Origin: Hydrogenispora ethanolica
GTDB taxonomy: Bacteria > Bacillota > UBA4882 > UBA8346
Assembly (NCBI RefSeq): GCF_004340685.1
Contig: NZ_SLUN01000006.1
Coordinates: 108,569 to 172,568 of the forward strand
Reading direction: 5' to 3'
DNA: 64,000 nt
The position numbers and the translations under genes were made by a program. Shown in pieces: positions 7,786-16,579 of this stretch. Under the pieces are notes generated by a model that worked only from the letters and a program-made list of their open reading frames with translations, did not search any database and had not been told where the DNA came from. Position 1 is the stretch's first letter; the number at the start of each line of letters is the position of its first letter.

Positions 7786-9912
7786 ATGAGCAATCGCGCA
7801 ATTCGCATCGGAATCGACGTCGGCGGCACCCATACCAAAGCCGTCGCCATTGATAACAACACCAATCAAATCGTGGGCAAAGGCTCGGTGATGACCACCC
7901 ACCATCACGAGCGCGGCGTGGCCGCCGGCGTGGTGGAGGCCTTCCAGAAATGCCTCGCCGAAAACGACATCCGTCCCGATGAGGTGATCTTTATCGCGCA
8001 CAGCACGACTCAGGCCACCAACGCCTTGCTCGAGGGGGACGTGGCCCGCGTCGGCGTGATCGGGCTCAGCGGCGGCGGACTCGAGGGTTTCCTCGCCAAA
8101 CGGCAGACGAAGATCAAAGATATCGACCTCGGCACCGGCAAGTTTATCGAGATCGATCATACGCACCTGAAGATCAAGGAAATGTCCCCCGAAAACGTCA
8201 AAAACACCATTCAGAGCCTGCTGGAGCGGGGCGACCGGGTCATTGTCGCCAGCAAGGCCTTTGGCGTGGATAATATGCGGGAAGAACGGATGGTGGCCGA
8301 AGAGGCCGAGCGGCAGGGCGTTCCCTGCACCGTGGCTTCGGATATTACCAAGTTGTACGGCCTGACCACCCGTACCCGCACCGCCGCGTTGAACGCTTCG
8401 ATCCTGCCGAAGATGCTCGAAACCGCCAACTCCACCGAGCAGAGCGTCCGTTCCACCGGCATCAAGGTGCCGCTGATGATTATGCGCGGCGACGGCGGCG
8501 TGATGGAGATCAACGAGATGAAAAAGCGGCCGATCCTGACGATGCTCTCCGGTCCGGCGGCCAGCGTCATCGGCGCGTTGATGTATTTGCGCGCCTCCAA
8601 CGGCATTTACTTTGAGGTGGGCGGCACTTCCACCAACATCGGCGTCATCAAGAATGGCCGGCCGGCGGTGGACTATTCGATCATCGGCGGACACCGGACC
8701 TATGTAAACAGTCTCGATGTGCGCGTCCTGGGGGTGGCCGGCGGCAGCATGGTGCGGGCCAGAAAGGGCGAAGTGATCGATGTCGGACCCCGTTCCGCCC
8801 ATATCGCGGGCATGGGTTACGCTTGTTTTACCGATCCGGCTTTGTTTGACGGCGCAACATTGTATTACGTGAAACCCCGCGAGAATGACCCCGCCGATTA
8901 CGTGGCGATCAAGCTGAACAACGGCGAGAGCGTTACCATTACCAACACCTGCGCCGCCAATGTCCTGGGCATTCTGGGGGAAACCGATTACGCGCGCGGC
9001 AATGCCGGGTCGAGCCGCAAGGCGATGCAGCTTTTAGCCGATGAAGTGGGAATGACGGTCGAGGAAACCGCCAAAGCCATTTTGACGAAGTCCTGCCAAA
9101 AGATTGTCCCGGTTATCGAAGACCTGATTACCAAGTATAAAATTGAACGCGAGCAGATTGTGCTGGTGGGGGCCGGCGGCGGGGCGGGCACCCTGCTGAC
9201 CTTTACCGCCAAGATGATGAATTTTAAATATCAGATTCCCGAGAACGCCGAGGTCATCTCCTCCATCGGCGTGGCCCTGGCCATGGTGCGCGAGATGGTG
9301 GAACGGACCATTCCCAATCCCACCGCCTCCGACATCGCCCAGTTGAAGAAGGAAGCCAAGGAGCTTGCCATGAACAGCGGCGCGGTGGAAGACGGCATCG
9401 AGGTATATGTGGAGATCGACGATCAGGCGCAGAAGGTTACCGCCATCGCCATGGGCTCCACCGAGGTTAAGACCACCGATTTGATGAAGAACTGCACCGA
9501 GGAGGAGGCCCTGCAGATCGCGGCGGAATCGATCGGCGCGGAACCGGGCGCCATGCGGATGGAGGCCTGCAACGGACTGGTATTCGTGGCGACCGCCGAA
9601 AAAGACGGGAAAACGCCGGTGCGCGTCGTCGACAAAAAGGGCTTCGTCAAGATTCAGCGCGCCAACGGCATCGTCCGATCCACCACCATGAAAGACGCCG
9701 TCGAAATGCTGCGGCGGATGTGGGACAGTGCCAGTAACTTCTCCAGTGAGATGCGGATCAATCCCGATGTCTATGTCATTGCCGGTTCGCGGGTGCTGGA
9801 CTATTCCGGGATCCCTGAGCTGATACAGGTCTCGGGTTTGATCGAGGCCGAGCTTTGCGATCGCGCTCCGGAGGACGACATCATTCTGGTGCTGGCCCGC
9901 AATGAGCTGTAA
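7786..9912 (+). CDS. Hydantoinase/oxoprolinase family protein (HyuA-like, ASKHA fold)
   Basis: A 708-residue HyuA/oxoprolinase-like protein; the family uses ATP to open cyclic amides such as hydantoins or 5-oxoproline. The N-terminus has the phosphate-binding IGIDVGGTHTKAV signature (about residues 7-19) of the sugar-kinase/Hsp70 fold. Further nucleotide-fold motifs are FEVGGTSTNIG (about 281-291) and VGAGGGAGTL (about 461-470). The ATG at 7786 follows GGAGGATTTTGAAT, a good ribosome binding site. The usual HyuB partner is missing here, and the C-terminal extension beyond about 560 is unlike standard HyuA. The stop overlaps the next gene by 1 nt. Substrate unknown; the context (carrier, oxidoreductase) suggests catabolism. 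Confidence 0.82.
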   Translation: MSNRAIRIGIDVGGTHTKAVAIDNNTNQIVGKGSVMTTHHHERGVAAGVVEAFQKCLAENDIRPDEVIFIAHSTTQATNALLEGDVARVGVIGLSGGGLEGFLAKRQTKIKDIDLGTGKFIEIDHTHLKIKEMSPENVKNTIQSLLERGDRVIVASKAFGVDNMREERMVAEEAERQGVPCTVASDITKLYGLTTRTRTAALNASILPKMLETANSTEQSVRSTGIKVPLMIMRGDGGVMEINEMKKRPILTMLSGPAASVIGALMYLRASNGIYFEVGGTSTNIGVIKNGRPAVDYSIIGGHRTYVNSLDVRVLGVAGGSMVRARKGEVIDVGPRSAHIAGMGYACFTDPALFDGATLYYVKPRENDPADYVAIKLNNGESVTITNTCAANVLGILGETDYARGNAGSSRKAMQLLADEVGMTVEETAKAILTKSCQKIVPVIEDLITKYKIEREQIVLVGAGGGAGTLLTFTAKMMNFKYQIPENAEVISSIGVALAMVREMVERTIPNPTASDIAQLKKEAKELAMNSGAVEDGIEVYVEIDDQAQKVTAIAMGSTEVKTTDLMKNCTEEEALQIAAESIGAEPGAMRMEACNGLVFVATAEKDGKTPVRVVDKKGFVKIQRANGIVRSTTMKDAVEMLRRMWDSASNFSSEMRINPDVYVIAGSRVLDYSGIPELIQVSGLIEAELCDRAPEDDIILVLARNEL

Positions 9913-10580
9913 TGAGCGGCGCAAACCATGACCCGGAGCTGCTGCGCCGCGCCGCGCAAGCGGCGTTGGATCTTTCCGAGTGCGACTGGTACCGTTATCT
10001 GCTGCGCAAGAATGTTTCCGGCCGCAGCCTCAGCGACGCCGAGGAACGCGCCGTAATCGACGGCGCGACGCGAACCGCGGCCGCGCTGGCGCGGCAAGTC
10101 ACGGCTACGTACGGCCGGCTTTCTCCGCCGGAACTGGCGGCGGCCCTCGGCCTAAAAGTAGCCGAGCGACCGGCCGGTGAATCGCCGGAGCCATACTTGT
10201 ATCTGGCACTTTATGAGCCGGCCGCCCGCGCGATTATCTTGAATGAGGACGTGATGCTGCGGGTGCGGCGGTTCATTGAGGTCAACGGCTTGACTGATCT
10301 CACCCATCCGGAGGATATTCCGGCCGTTGCCTTGTTTCATGAGATTTTTCACGCGCTGGAGGAAGAGACTCCGGACATTTATACGCGCAGCCGGATGCTG
10401 AACCGCAAGGCGCTGGGTCTATTTCCCTACCGGCGCGGCCTGGACGGCGCGTCGGAGGTGGGGGCGGTTCATTTTTCCAGGGAAATGGCGGGCCTCGCTT
10501 ACTGCCCCTGTATTTTCGAGCGGTATTTATTGCTGGCGCTGGGCCAGTTATCAATTGATCTTTTCGTGCCGAACGTGTAG
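9912..10580 (+). CDS. Hypothetical protein with HExxH zinc-metallopeptidase motif
   Basis: A 222-residue soluble protein that I cannot assign to a named family. It carries HEIFH (His143, Glu144, His147) inside a hydrophobic helix. Glu182, in SEVGAVHFSREM, is a plausible third ligand of a gluzincin-type zinc site, the spacing seen in ImmA/IrrE-like peptidases. The start overlaps the HyuA stop by 1 nt (TAATG), so translation is coupled. No signal peptide or membrane span is present. It may process or remodel a protein in this pathway, or it may be a degenerate peptidase fold with another role. The operon position just before the GntR gene is notable. Confidence 0.72.
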   Translation: MSGANHDPELLRRAAQAALDLSECDWYRYLLRKNVSGRSLSDAEERAVIDGATRTAAALARQVTATYGRLSPPELAAALGLKVAERPAGESPEPYLYLALYEPAARAIILNEDVMLRVRRFIEVNGLTDLTHPEDIPAVALFHEIFHALEEETPDIYTRSRMLNRKALGLFPYRRGLDGASEVGAVHFSREMAGLAYCPCIFERYLLLALGQLSIDLFVPNV

Positions 10581-10685
10581 AATGAAAAAAGGAAAAACCT
10601 CGGCCGCGTTGGAACCGGACGGTTGACGCCGGCGCGAGGGAGCCCGCTTGGGCACAAGCTCCGCATCAAATAAGGAGAGGACTTA

Positions 10686-11462
10686 TTGCAGTACAATGAT
10701 TATCAATTGGCGTCCCTGAAAGAACAGGCTTCCGGCGGCGAGGTGTACCAGATACTGCGCCGCGCCATCGAGGAGCTATATTTGCAGCCGGGCGCCGTTT
10801 TGAGCATCAAGGATATTTGCGAGCATTTCGAGATTGGCCGTTCGCCGGTGCGGGACGCGCTGATCCGGCTGGATCAGGAAGGGCTGGTGACCTTACTGCC
10901 GCAGCGCGGCACGATGATTTCCCGGATCGATCTGGCCCGGGTCGAGCAGGAACGGTTTTTGCGCCTTTCGGTCGAGGAAGAAGTGATGAAGCTATTTATG
11001 GCCTGCCACACGCCGTCGGATATTACCCTGCTGAACGAGGCGCTGCGCCGGCAACAGGAACTGCTCGACCGGAAAGAGGTGGATATGCGCGAATTCCTCC
11101 TGCGCGACGACGAATTTCACGAAGTGTTTTACGCCGTGGCGGACAAACTCTTCTGTCTGCGGGCCATTCAGAACGTCTGGGGCCATTATCGCCGGATGCG
11201 CCTTTTGACCTGCGGCACCGACTCCGGCCTCCAGGAGGTTATTCGCCAACACAGCGCGTTGATCGCGGCCATGCAGGCGCGCGACACCGAACTGATGCGC
11301 AACATTTTTCTCGTTCATCTGAGAAAGCTGGACCGGGAAGAGCGGTCTTTGTTAAAAAAATACCCGTACCTGTTTAAGGGAGCGGACGACCGCGAGTCGG
11401 TCAATCCCCGGTTGAGGGCCGACTATCTGCAAACGCTTAGAATGGAGAAGGGGATCATCTGA
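10686..11462 (+). CDS. GntR-family transcriptional regulator with FCD effector domain
   Basis: A 258-residue regulator: an N-terminal winged helix (about 18-85, with FEIGRSPVRDALIRLDQEGLV) and an all-helical C-terminal FCD domain. The FCD domain shows the usual metal/ligand residues (Asp and His in DDEFHEVFY, His in IRQHSALI). The TTG start is chosen because AAGGAGAGG lies just upstream. The gene overlaps the downstream dehydrogenase start by 1 nt. FCD regulators usually repress catabolic operons and are released by carboxylated metabolites. The probable operator is the paired AT-rich palindrome at 6155-6179. Confidence 0.9.
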   Translation: MQYNDYQLASLKEQASGGEVYQILRRAIEELYLQPGAVLSIKDICEHFEIGRSPVRDALIRLDQEGLVTLLPQRGTMISRIDLARVEQERFLRLSVEEEVMKLFMACHTPSDITLLNEALRRQQELLDRKEVDMREFLLRDDEFHEVFYAVADKLFCLRAIQNVWGHYRRMRLLTCGTDSGLQEVIRQHSALIAAMQARDTELMRNIFLVHLRKLDREERSLLKKYPYLFKGADDRESVNPRLRADYLQTLRMEKGII

Positions 11463-13081
11463 TGCATCTGACCGATCAAGAACTGACCAACAAAGCCCAA
11501 TGGGAAGACGCCGGAATCGTCCTGCCGCGCTTCGACCGCGCGGCCATGATTGCGGCCACGGCCGCCGCTCCCACCTGGGTGCATTTCGGCGCCGGGAACA
11601 TCTTTCGCGCCTTTCCCGCCGCGCTCCAGCAACAACTGCTCGATGAAGGCATCGAGTCCAAAGGGATTATCGTCGTGGAGGGCTACGACTACGAAATCAT
11701 CGACCGCATGTGCCTGCCCCACGACAACTTGAGCCTGCTGGTGACCCTGAAGTCCGACGGCGCCATTGAGAAAACCGTCATCGGCAGCATTGCCCTGGCG
11801 CTGCGCGCCGATAGCGGCAACGCGGCTGATTTCGGCCGCTTGAAAGAGATCTTCCGCGCCCCCAGCCTGCAGATGGTGAGCTTTACCATCACCGAAAAAG
11901 GGTACAGCCTGGTACGGAGCAATGGCGAGTATTTGCCGGATGTGGCCGAGGATTTCCAAAACGGCCCGGCGGCTCCGAAAAGCTATATCGGGAAGCTGGC
12001 CGCTTTGTGCTATGAGCGCTACCGCAACGCCGCCCCGCCGCTGGCCCTGGTGAGCATGGACAACTGTTCCCACAACGGAACCAAGCTTTATGAAGCGGTG
12101 CATGCCTTTGCCGAACAATGGACCCAAAACGGTCTGGCGGACCGGGGTTTTCTTGCCTATATTGAAGATCCCTCGCGGGTGTCGTTCCCGTGGAGCATGA
12201 TCGATAAGATTACCCCGCGCCCGGATGACAGCGTCAAAGCGATGCTGGAAGCGATCGGGTTTGAGGATACCGCGGGCGAGGTCACCGCCAAGAATACCTA
12301 TGTCGCGCCGTTTGTGAACGCGGAGGAAGCGCAGTACCTGGTGATAGAGGACGCTTTCCCGGCCGGCCGTCCGGCGCTGGAAAAAGCCGGCGTGATCTTC
12401 ACCACCCGCGAAACTGTGGATAAAGTGGAGAAAATGAAGGTGTGCACCTGTTTAAACCCGTTGCACACCGCGCTGGCCATTTTCGGCTGTCTGTTGGGTT
12501 ACACCAAAATCAGTGCCGAGATGAAGGACGCGGACCTGGTGAAGCTGGTGGAAGCCGTCGGTTACCGGGAAGGATTGCCGGTGGTGGTGGACCCGGACAT
12601 TATCGCGCCGGCCGCTTTCATTGACGAAGTGCTGAAGGTGCGGGTGCCGAATCCGTTTATGCCGGACACGCCGCAGCGGATTGCCACCGATACCTCGCAA
12701 AAACTGCCGATCCGTTTTGGCGAAACCATCAAAGCGTATCTCGCCAGCGACACGCTGAAAGTAAGCGATTTGAAGTTCATCCCGCTGGTCTTGGCCGGCT
12801 GGGTGCGTTATTTATTGGGGATCGACGACGCAGGCAAGGAGTTTACCGTAAGTCCCGACCCGATGTACGATACGCTGGCCCCGCTGTTGGCTGGCGTGAA
12901 ACTGGGGCAAGGAGGGCCGTTCCACGCTGTGCTGGAGCCGATTTTGTCCAATGAAAAGATTTTTGCCGTGAACCTGTATGAGGCCGGCCTGGGTCAGACC
13001 GTGGAAGATTACTTCGCCGAGCTGATGGCGGGCCCCGGCGCCGTGCGGGCCACTTTGCACCGGCATTTAGCCAACGGCTAA
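11462..13081 (+). CDS. Mannitol dehydrogenase / fructuronate reductase family oxidoreductase
   Basis: NAD(P)-dependent polyol or uronate oxidoreductase of 539 residues, the usual length for the long-chain mannitol dehydrogenase family. The N-terminal nucleotide-binding fold begins with WVHFGAGNIFRA (about 35-46). The catalytic region is VDKVEKMKVCTCLNPLHTAL, with the family's conserved lysine, asparagine and histidine. Family members interconvert mannitol/fructose, mannonate/fructuronate or tagaturonate/altronate; which applies here is not visible. The start overlaps the GntR stop (TGATG), and a terminator follows, making it the last gene of the operon. Confidence 0.9.
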   Translation: MHLTDQELTNKAQWEDAGIVLPRFDRAAMIAATAAAPTWVHFGAGNIFRAFPAALQQQLLDEGIESKGIIVVEGYDYEIIDRMCLPHDNLSLLVTLKSDGAIEKTVIGSIALALRADSGNAADFGRLKEIFRAPSLQMVSFTITEKGYSLVRSNGEYLPDVAEDFQNGPAAPKSYIGKLAALCYERYRNAAPPLALVSMDNCSHNGTKLYEAVHAFAEQWTQNGLADRGFLAYIEDPSRVSFPWSMIDKITPRPDDSVKAMLEAIGFEDTAGEVTAKNTYVAPFVNAEEAQYLVIEDAFPAGRPALEKAGVIFTTRETVDKVEKMKVCTCLNPLHTALAIFGCLLGYTKISAEMKDADLVKLVEAVGYREGLPVVVDPDIIAPAAFIDEVLKVRVPNPFMPDTPQRIATDTSQKLPIRFGETIKAYLASDTLKVSDLKFIPLVLAGWVRYLLGIDDAGKEFTVSPDPMYDTLAPLLAGVKLGQGGPFHAVLEPILSNEKIFAVNLYEAGLGQTVEDYFAELMAGPGAVRATLHRHLANG

Positions 13082-13120
13082 GCTGGCTTGAAAGCGGGAA
13101 ATGATGATCGATGCAGATCA

Positions 13121-13148
13121 AAAAAGTGGCCGTCCGGCCACTTTTTTG
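13121..13148 (+). terminator. Intrinsic terminator after the dehydrogenase operon
   Basis: An 11-bp stem (AAAAAGTGGCC at 13121-13131 pairing with 13136-13146), a 4-nt loop, and A/T tracts on both sides, so it could work in both directions. Confidence 0.9.
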
Positions 13149-13167
13149 ACAGGGGATATGAAATAAG

Positions 13168-13198
13168 AAACACGATTACCGTTCAGGCAATCGTGTTT
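13168..13198 (-). terminator. Terminator of the BMP-type gene (minus strand)
   Basis: Inverted repeat AAACACGATT (13168-13177) / AATCGTGTTT (13189-13198) lies 32 bp beyond the stop of the minus-strand gene at 13231. In that direction it is followed by a T-rich stretch. Confidence 0.7.
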
Positions 13199-13230
13199 TA
13201 TTACGGGCTAGTCTTGGTTCGCCGGGTGCT

Positions 13231-14328
13231 TTATTTCGGAATCGTTCCCTCGATTCCTTGGACGAACCAGTCGAAGGAGAGCATTTCGGCATCGGTCATC
13301 TTTTGGCCGGCCTTCACCCGGATAGTACCGTTTTGATCCTTGAGCGGGCCCGCGAATACCGCCCAGTCGTCTTTCAAGAGCACTTTCCGTTTCTGTTCGA
13401 CCAGCTTTTTAACATCGGCAGTGACCATCGAGCCATAGGGGCTGATGTCGACGATCCCGTCTTTCAAGCCGCCCCAGTATTGACTGGATTTCCAGGTCTT
13501 ATTCATGACCGCTTTCACAACTTTGACGTAATACGGGCCCCAGACGGCGATTTGACCGGTCAGGACGGCTTTGGGAGCCATGGCGCGCATGTCGCTGTCA
13601 TTGGCCACGCCGTATAGGCCTTTCTCCTCGGCGGCCTGCATCGCGGCGGGAGTATCCTGGTTCATGGTGATTAAACCGGCGCCGGCATTGATCAGACTGA
13701 TTGCCGCCGCTTTTTCGGCGGCCGGATCGTACCAGGTGTTGGTCCAGACGACTTTCACGCGGATCTTGGGATTGACGGATTGGGCGCCCAAGGTGAAGGC
13801 GTTGATGCACCGGATCACCTCGGGAATGGGGAAGGCCGCCACGTATCCGACGAGATCGCCCTTCACATATTTGGCGGCGGCAATGCCTCCGAGATACCGC
13901 CCCTCGTAATCCCGGTCCATATAGGTTCCGAGGTTTTTGGCTGTTTTGTAACCGCTGCAATGCATGAACACGACATTGGGGTACCTGGCCGCGACTTTGA
14001 CCATGGAATCCATGTAGCCGAAGCTGGTACCGAATATGACTTTACAGCCCTTTTCGGCCAGATCGGTCAACACCCGCTCCGCATCGGCGCCCTCGGGAAC
14101 CGATTCCACATACATGGTTTGGACATTGGGAAGGTGTTTCTCCAAATACTTGCGGCCTTGATCGTGGGCATACGTCCAGCCCGCGTCGCCGGGAGGTCCG
14201 ACATAGATGAAACCGACTTTGAATTTCTCGGCCGCGGCTACTTCCTGCCCCTGAAGCCCGGCGCTGAGACCGATCAGCACCGCTAAAACGCAGAATAAAA
14301 CCAATCGATACCGTGTCATTTTACGCAT
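13231..14328 (-). CDS. BMP-family ABC transporter substrate-binding protein
   Basis: Secreted or lipid-anchored binding protein of the BMP/Med/PnrA family, which bind nucleosides or related small molecules. A signal peptide with hydrophobic core LVLFCVLAVLIGLSAGL precedes the mature region starting near EKFKVGFIYVGPPGDAGW, the family's typical first strand and ligand loop. I prefer the ATG at 14328 because it follows a GGGGG tract and gives a proper signal peptide. An upstream in-frame ATG at 14400 has AAGGA and lies just after the promoter, so the real start may be there. No ABC ATPase or permease genes are adjacent, so it is an orphan here and may serve a transporter elsewhere or act as a sensor. 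Confidence 0.88.
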   Translation of the reverse strand: MRKMTRYRLVLFCVLAVLIGLSAGLQGQEVAAAEKFKVGFIYVGPPGDAGWTYAHDQGRKYLEKHLPNVQTMYVESVPEGADAERVLTDLAEKGCKVIFGTSFGYMDSMVKVAARYPNVVFMHCSGYKTAKNLGTYMDRDYEGRYLGGIAAAKYVKGDLVGYVAAFPIPEVIRCINAFTLGAQSVNPKIRVKVVWTNTWYDPAAEKAAAISLINAGAGLITMNQDTPAAMQAAEEKGLYGVANDSDMRAMAPKAVLTGQIAVWGPYYVKVVKAVMNKTWKSSQYWGGLKDGIVDISPYGSMVTADVKKLVEQKRKVLLKDDWAVFAGPLKDQNGTIRVKAGQKMTDAEMLSFDWFVQGIEGTIPK

Positions 14329-14438
14329 GATCATGCCCCCAATATTTTTTTGATTCCCGGAAACTTTTTTAAACTTTTCCCCATCGCCCCACTTTGACAT
14401 CCAATTCCTTATTGGGTTCTTTTTCGAATCTAACCTTG

Positions 14439-14468
14439 ATTATAGTCTTAAAGTTAACTTCTTGTCAA
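14439..14468 (-). promoter_or_regulatory. Sigma-A type promoter of the BMP gene
   Basis: On the minus strand: TTGACA (14468-14463), 18-bp spacer, TATAAT (14444-14439). Both boxes match consensus perfectly and would start transcription about 30 nt before the 14400 ATG. Confidence 0.85.
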
Positions 14469-14564
14469 CAAGCGCACTGAAAAGATTAACATTAAGCTTA
14501 CATGAATTTTTTGATTAAAGACTTGATTTCTTTGGAAAATAGGGCTAAAGCCGATTCGTTTATT

Positions 14565-14819
14565 TTGAAACACGCCTCCATCATTTTTTTATAATCAATC
14601 TTTTACGGGCGGATGTCGCTTTGCGACTGACATATAGATGACAACGTCGGACGGCAAGCCCGGGCGGCGGCTTTGGCGAAGAAGGCGGGCATCGTTCCGC
14701 CGGACCGTTTCCCCGTTGTGAAAGTGCGCTGAGATTTCGCTTCCCAGTCGTGTAGCAAACAAGCAACAAGCGGTATCCATCTTTTCCGAAGAGAGAGCCC
14801 TCCACCAGGGCTCTTTTTT
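14565..14819 (+). ncRNA. Candidate terminated leader or small RNA upstream of the LysM/GH18 gene
   Basis: A possible promoter (TTGAAA 14565-14570, 19-bp spacer, TATAAT 14590-14595) is followed by about 200 nt of GC-rich, hairpin-rich sequence without a convincing ORF. It includes GTCGC-TTT-GCGAC near 14624-14636. The stretch ends at a clear intrinsic terminator (AGAGCCCT 14794-14801 / AGGGCTCT 14807-14814, then T5). The LysM gene starts 200 nt later. This could be an independent small RNA or an attenuated leader. I compared it by eye with the c-di-AMP, c-di-GMP, T-box and SRP patterns I know and found no match. Confidence 0.4.
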
Positions 14820-15020
14820 GCGCCCGGAATCTCTCCACCCCCCAAGAGGGATGTTGGATTCCGTCAATGAGAAAATTTTGTCACTCCCGAGCCGGGTCTC
14901 CGGATCAAAGCTTAACTTCCCGGGACATTGGCGCATAAGATGGTATGCCATATCGGACGCGGCAAAATTTCGTTGCCGGTTTGTTTACAAAGCAGAAGAT
15001 CGCGAGTAGGAAGTGAGCGA

Positions 15021-16481
15021 ATGGAAATTTACGTGGTGCAATCCGGGGATACGTTTTACGCGATTGCGCAAAGGTACGGCCTGACAACGGCCCAACTCCA
15101 GGCGGCCAATGAGATACCCGATCCGGCAAAGCTGGCGGTCGGTCAAGCGCTGCTCATCCCCACGCCGACCGCGGTGGCGCTGAGCTATACGGTACGGAGC
15201 GGCGACACCCTCTACCAATTGGCGCAGTTGTTCGGTACCACGGTGAGCGCCATTGCCCAGGCCAATTCCATCTCCAATCCGGCGCAGATCGCGGTCGGCC
15301 AGGTCTTGACGATTCCCGGCTGGTCGCAGTCGCAGTATACAGTGCGATCCGGGGATACGCTGTATCAGATCTCCAGCCGCTATAATACGACGGCCAGTTT
15401 GATCGCCAGGGTCAACGGGATTGCCAACCCGGCCCTGATCTATCCCGGCCAGGTCTTGACGATACCGCAACCCGGGACGGCGGCGGTGACGCCGACCAGC
15501 ATCGAATCGATCGCTTATTTTCAAATCAGCGGCATCAGCAGGCTGGAGCAGTCCGTCGCCCAGCTCGGCCAGTATTTTACCTACGGCGCGCTCTTTCATT
15601 ATCCGGTGAGCGCCACCGGCACGCTGACCATCTCCGCCAACACGCAGCGGGCGGTCACCGCGCTTTGGAATCAGAACGTCAAGCCGCTGGCGGTCATCAC
15701 CAACTGGGGCGCGACCGGGACTTTCGAATCGGAATTGGCCCGGACCATCATGAGCGATCCGGCGGTGAAAAGCCAGACCATTGCGAATACGCTCGCGCTG
15801 TTGAACAGTTATCAGTTCGCCGGGGTGAACGTGGATTTTGAAAACATGTATCCGGAGGACCGCCCGCTTTATAACAGCTTCATCAGCGACTTGGCGGCCG
15901 CTCTCCGGCCGCGCGGTTATACCGTGTCGTTGGCGGTGGCGCCCAAAGCCGCGGATCTGCCGAACGCATCATGGGTGGGGGCCTTTGACTACGCGACGCT
16001 GGGATCGCTGGTCGACCTGGTGTTTATCATGACCTACGAGTGGGGCTGGGTCGGCGGTCCGCCGATGGCGATCTCCCCCATCAACCAGGTGCGCCGGGTA
16101 TTGACCTATGCGGTCTCCCAGATACCCGCCGCCAAAGTGATGCAGGGGGTGCCGCTTTACGGCTACGATTGGCCGATCCCGCAGACGCCGGAGCGATTGG
16201 CGGCAACGGTCGACCTGGTAAACGTCTATACGTTGGCCACCGACTATAATGCGGCGATTCAGTATGATACCACGAGCCAGGCGCCCTGGTTCCGATATAC
16301 CGATACCGGGGGCCAGCAACATGAGGTGTGGTTCGACGACGCCCGTTCGGTGACTGTCAAATACCAGACCGCCCAGGAGTTCGGCCTGCGCGGCGTGGGC
16401 TTCTGGAGCCCCATCAACCAACCCTATGGCTTCACCGCCAATTGGTTGATCTTCGACGAAAGGTTTAATGTATCAAAATAG
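15021..16481 (+). CDS. LysM-domain GH18 hydrolase (SleL/YaaH-like, spore or cell-wall)
   Basis: Peptidoglycan-binding glycoside hydrolase of 486 residues. Three LysM repeats occupy about 2-47, 54-99 and 105-150, each starting YTVRSGDTLYQ or similar. A GH18 barrel follows (about 160-486). Its catalytic motif is FAGVNVDFEN, with the acid Glu274. This layout is that of SleL/YaaH, which cleaves cortex or cell-wall muramic backbone during spore germination. There is no signal peptide, as in SleL, where LysM repeats direct coat or cortex association. The ATG at 15021 follows GGAAGTGA. It supports an endospore-forming Firmicute, although wall remodelling in growing cells is possible. Single-gene unit with its own terminator. 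Confidence 0.9.
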   Translation: MEIYVVQSGDTFYAIAQRYGLTTAQLQAANEIPDPAKLAVGQALLIPTPTAVALSYTVRSGDTLYQLAQLFGTTVSAIAQANSISNPAQIAVGQVLTIPGWSQSQYTVRSGDTLYQISSRYNTTASLIARVNGIANPALIYPGQVLTIPQPGTAAVTPTSIESIAYFQISGISRLEQSVAQLGQYFTYGALFHYPVSATGTLTISANTQRAVTALWNQNVKPLAVITNWGATGTFESELARTIMSDPAVKSQTIANTLALLNSYQFAGVNVDFENMYPEDRPLYNSFISDLAAALRPRGYTVSLAVAPKAADLPNASWVGAFDYATLGSLVDLVFIMTYEWGWVGGPPMAISPINQVRRVLTYAVSQIPAAKVMQGVPLYGYDWPIPQTPERLAATVDLVNVYTLATDYNAAIQYDTTSQAPWFRYTDTGGQQHEVWFDDARSVTVKYQTAQEFGLRGVGFWSPINQPYGFTANWLIFDERFNVSK

Positions 16482-16500
16482 CAGAACAGGGAGTCCTCGG

Positions 16501-16536
16501 ACCGGCGGCGCATCAATCTCAACCGCCGGTTTTTTA
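16501..16536 (+). terminator. Intrinsic terminator of the LysM/GH18 gene
   Basis: Stem ACCGGCGG (16501-16508) / CCGCCGGT (16523-16530) followed by a T-rich tail, 20 bp past the stop codon. Confidence 0.88.
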
Positions 16537-16579
16537 TTTTTGTACGTAACCACGGGGAACCTGGGGCAATGAAGCGGTT

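Noticed and set aside
14581..14951. Three overlapping minus-strand ORFs upstream of the LysM gene
   Set aside because: No ribosome binding site, no recognisable motif, and they overlap a terminator hairpin; better explained as a structured RNA or leader.
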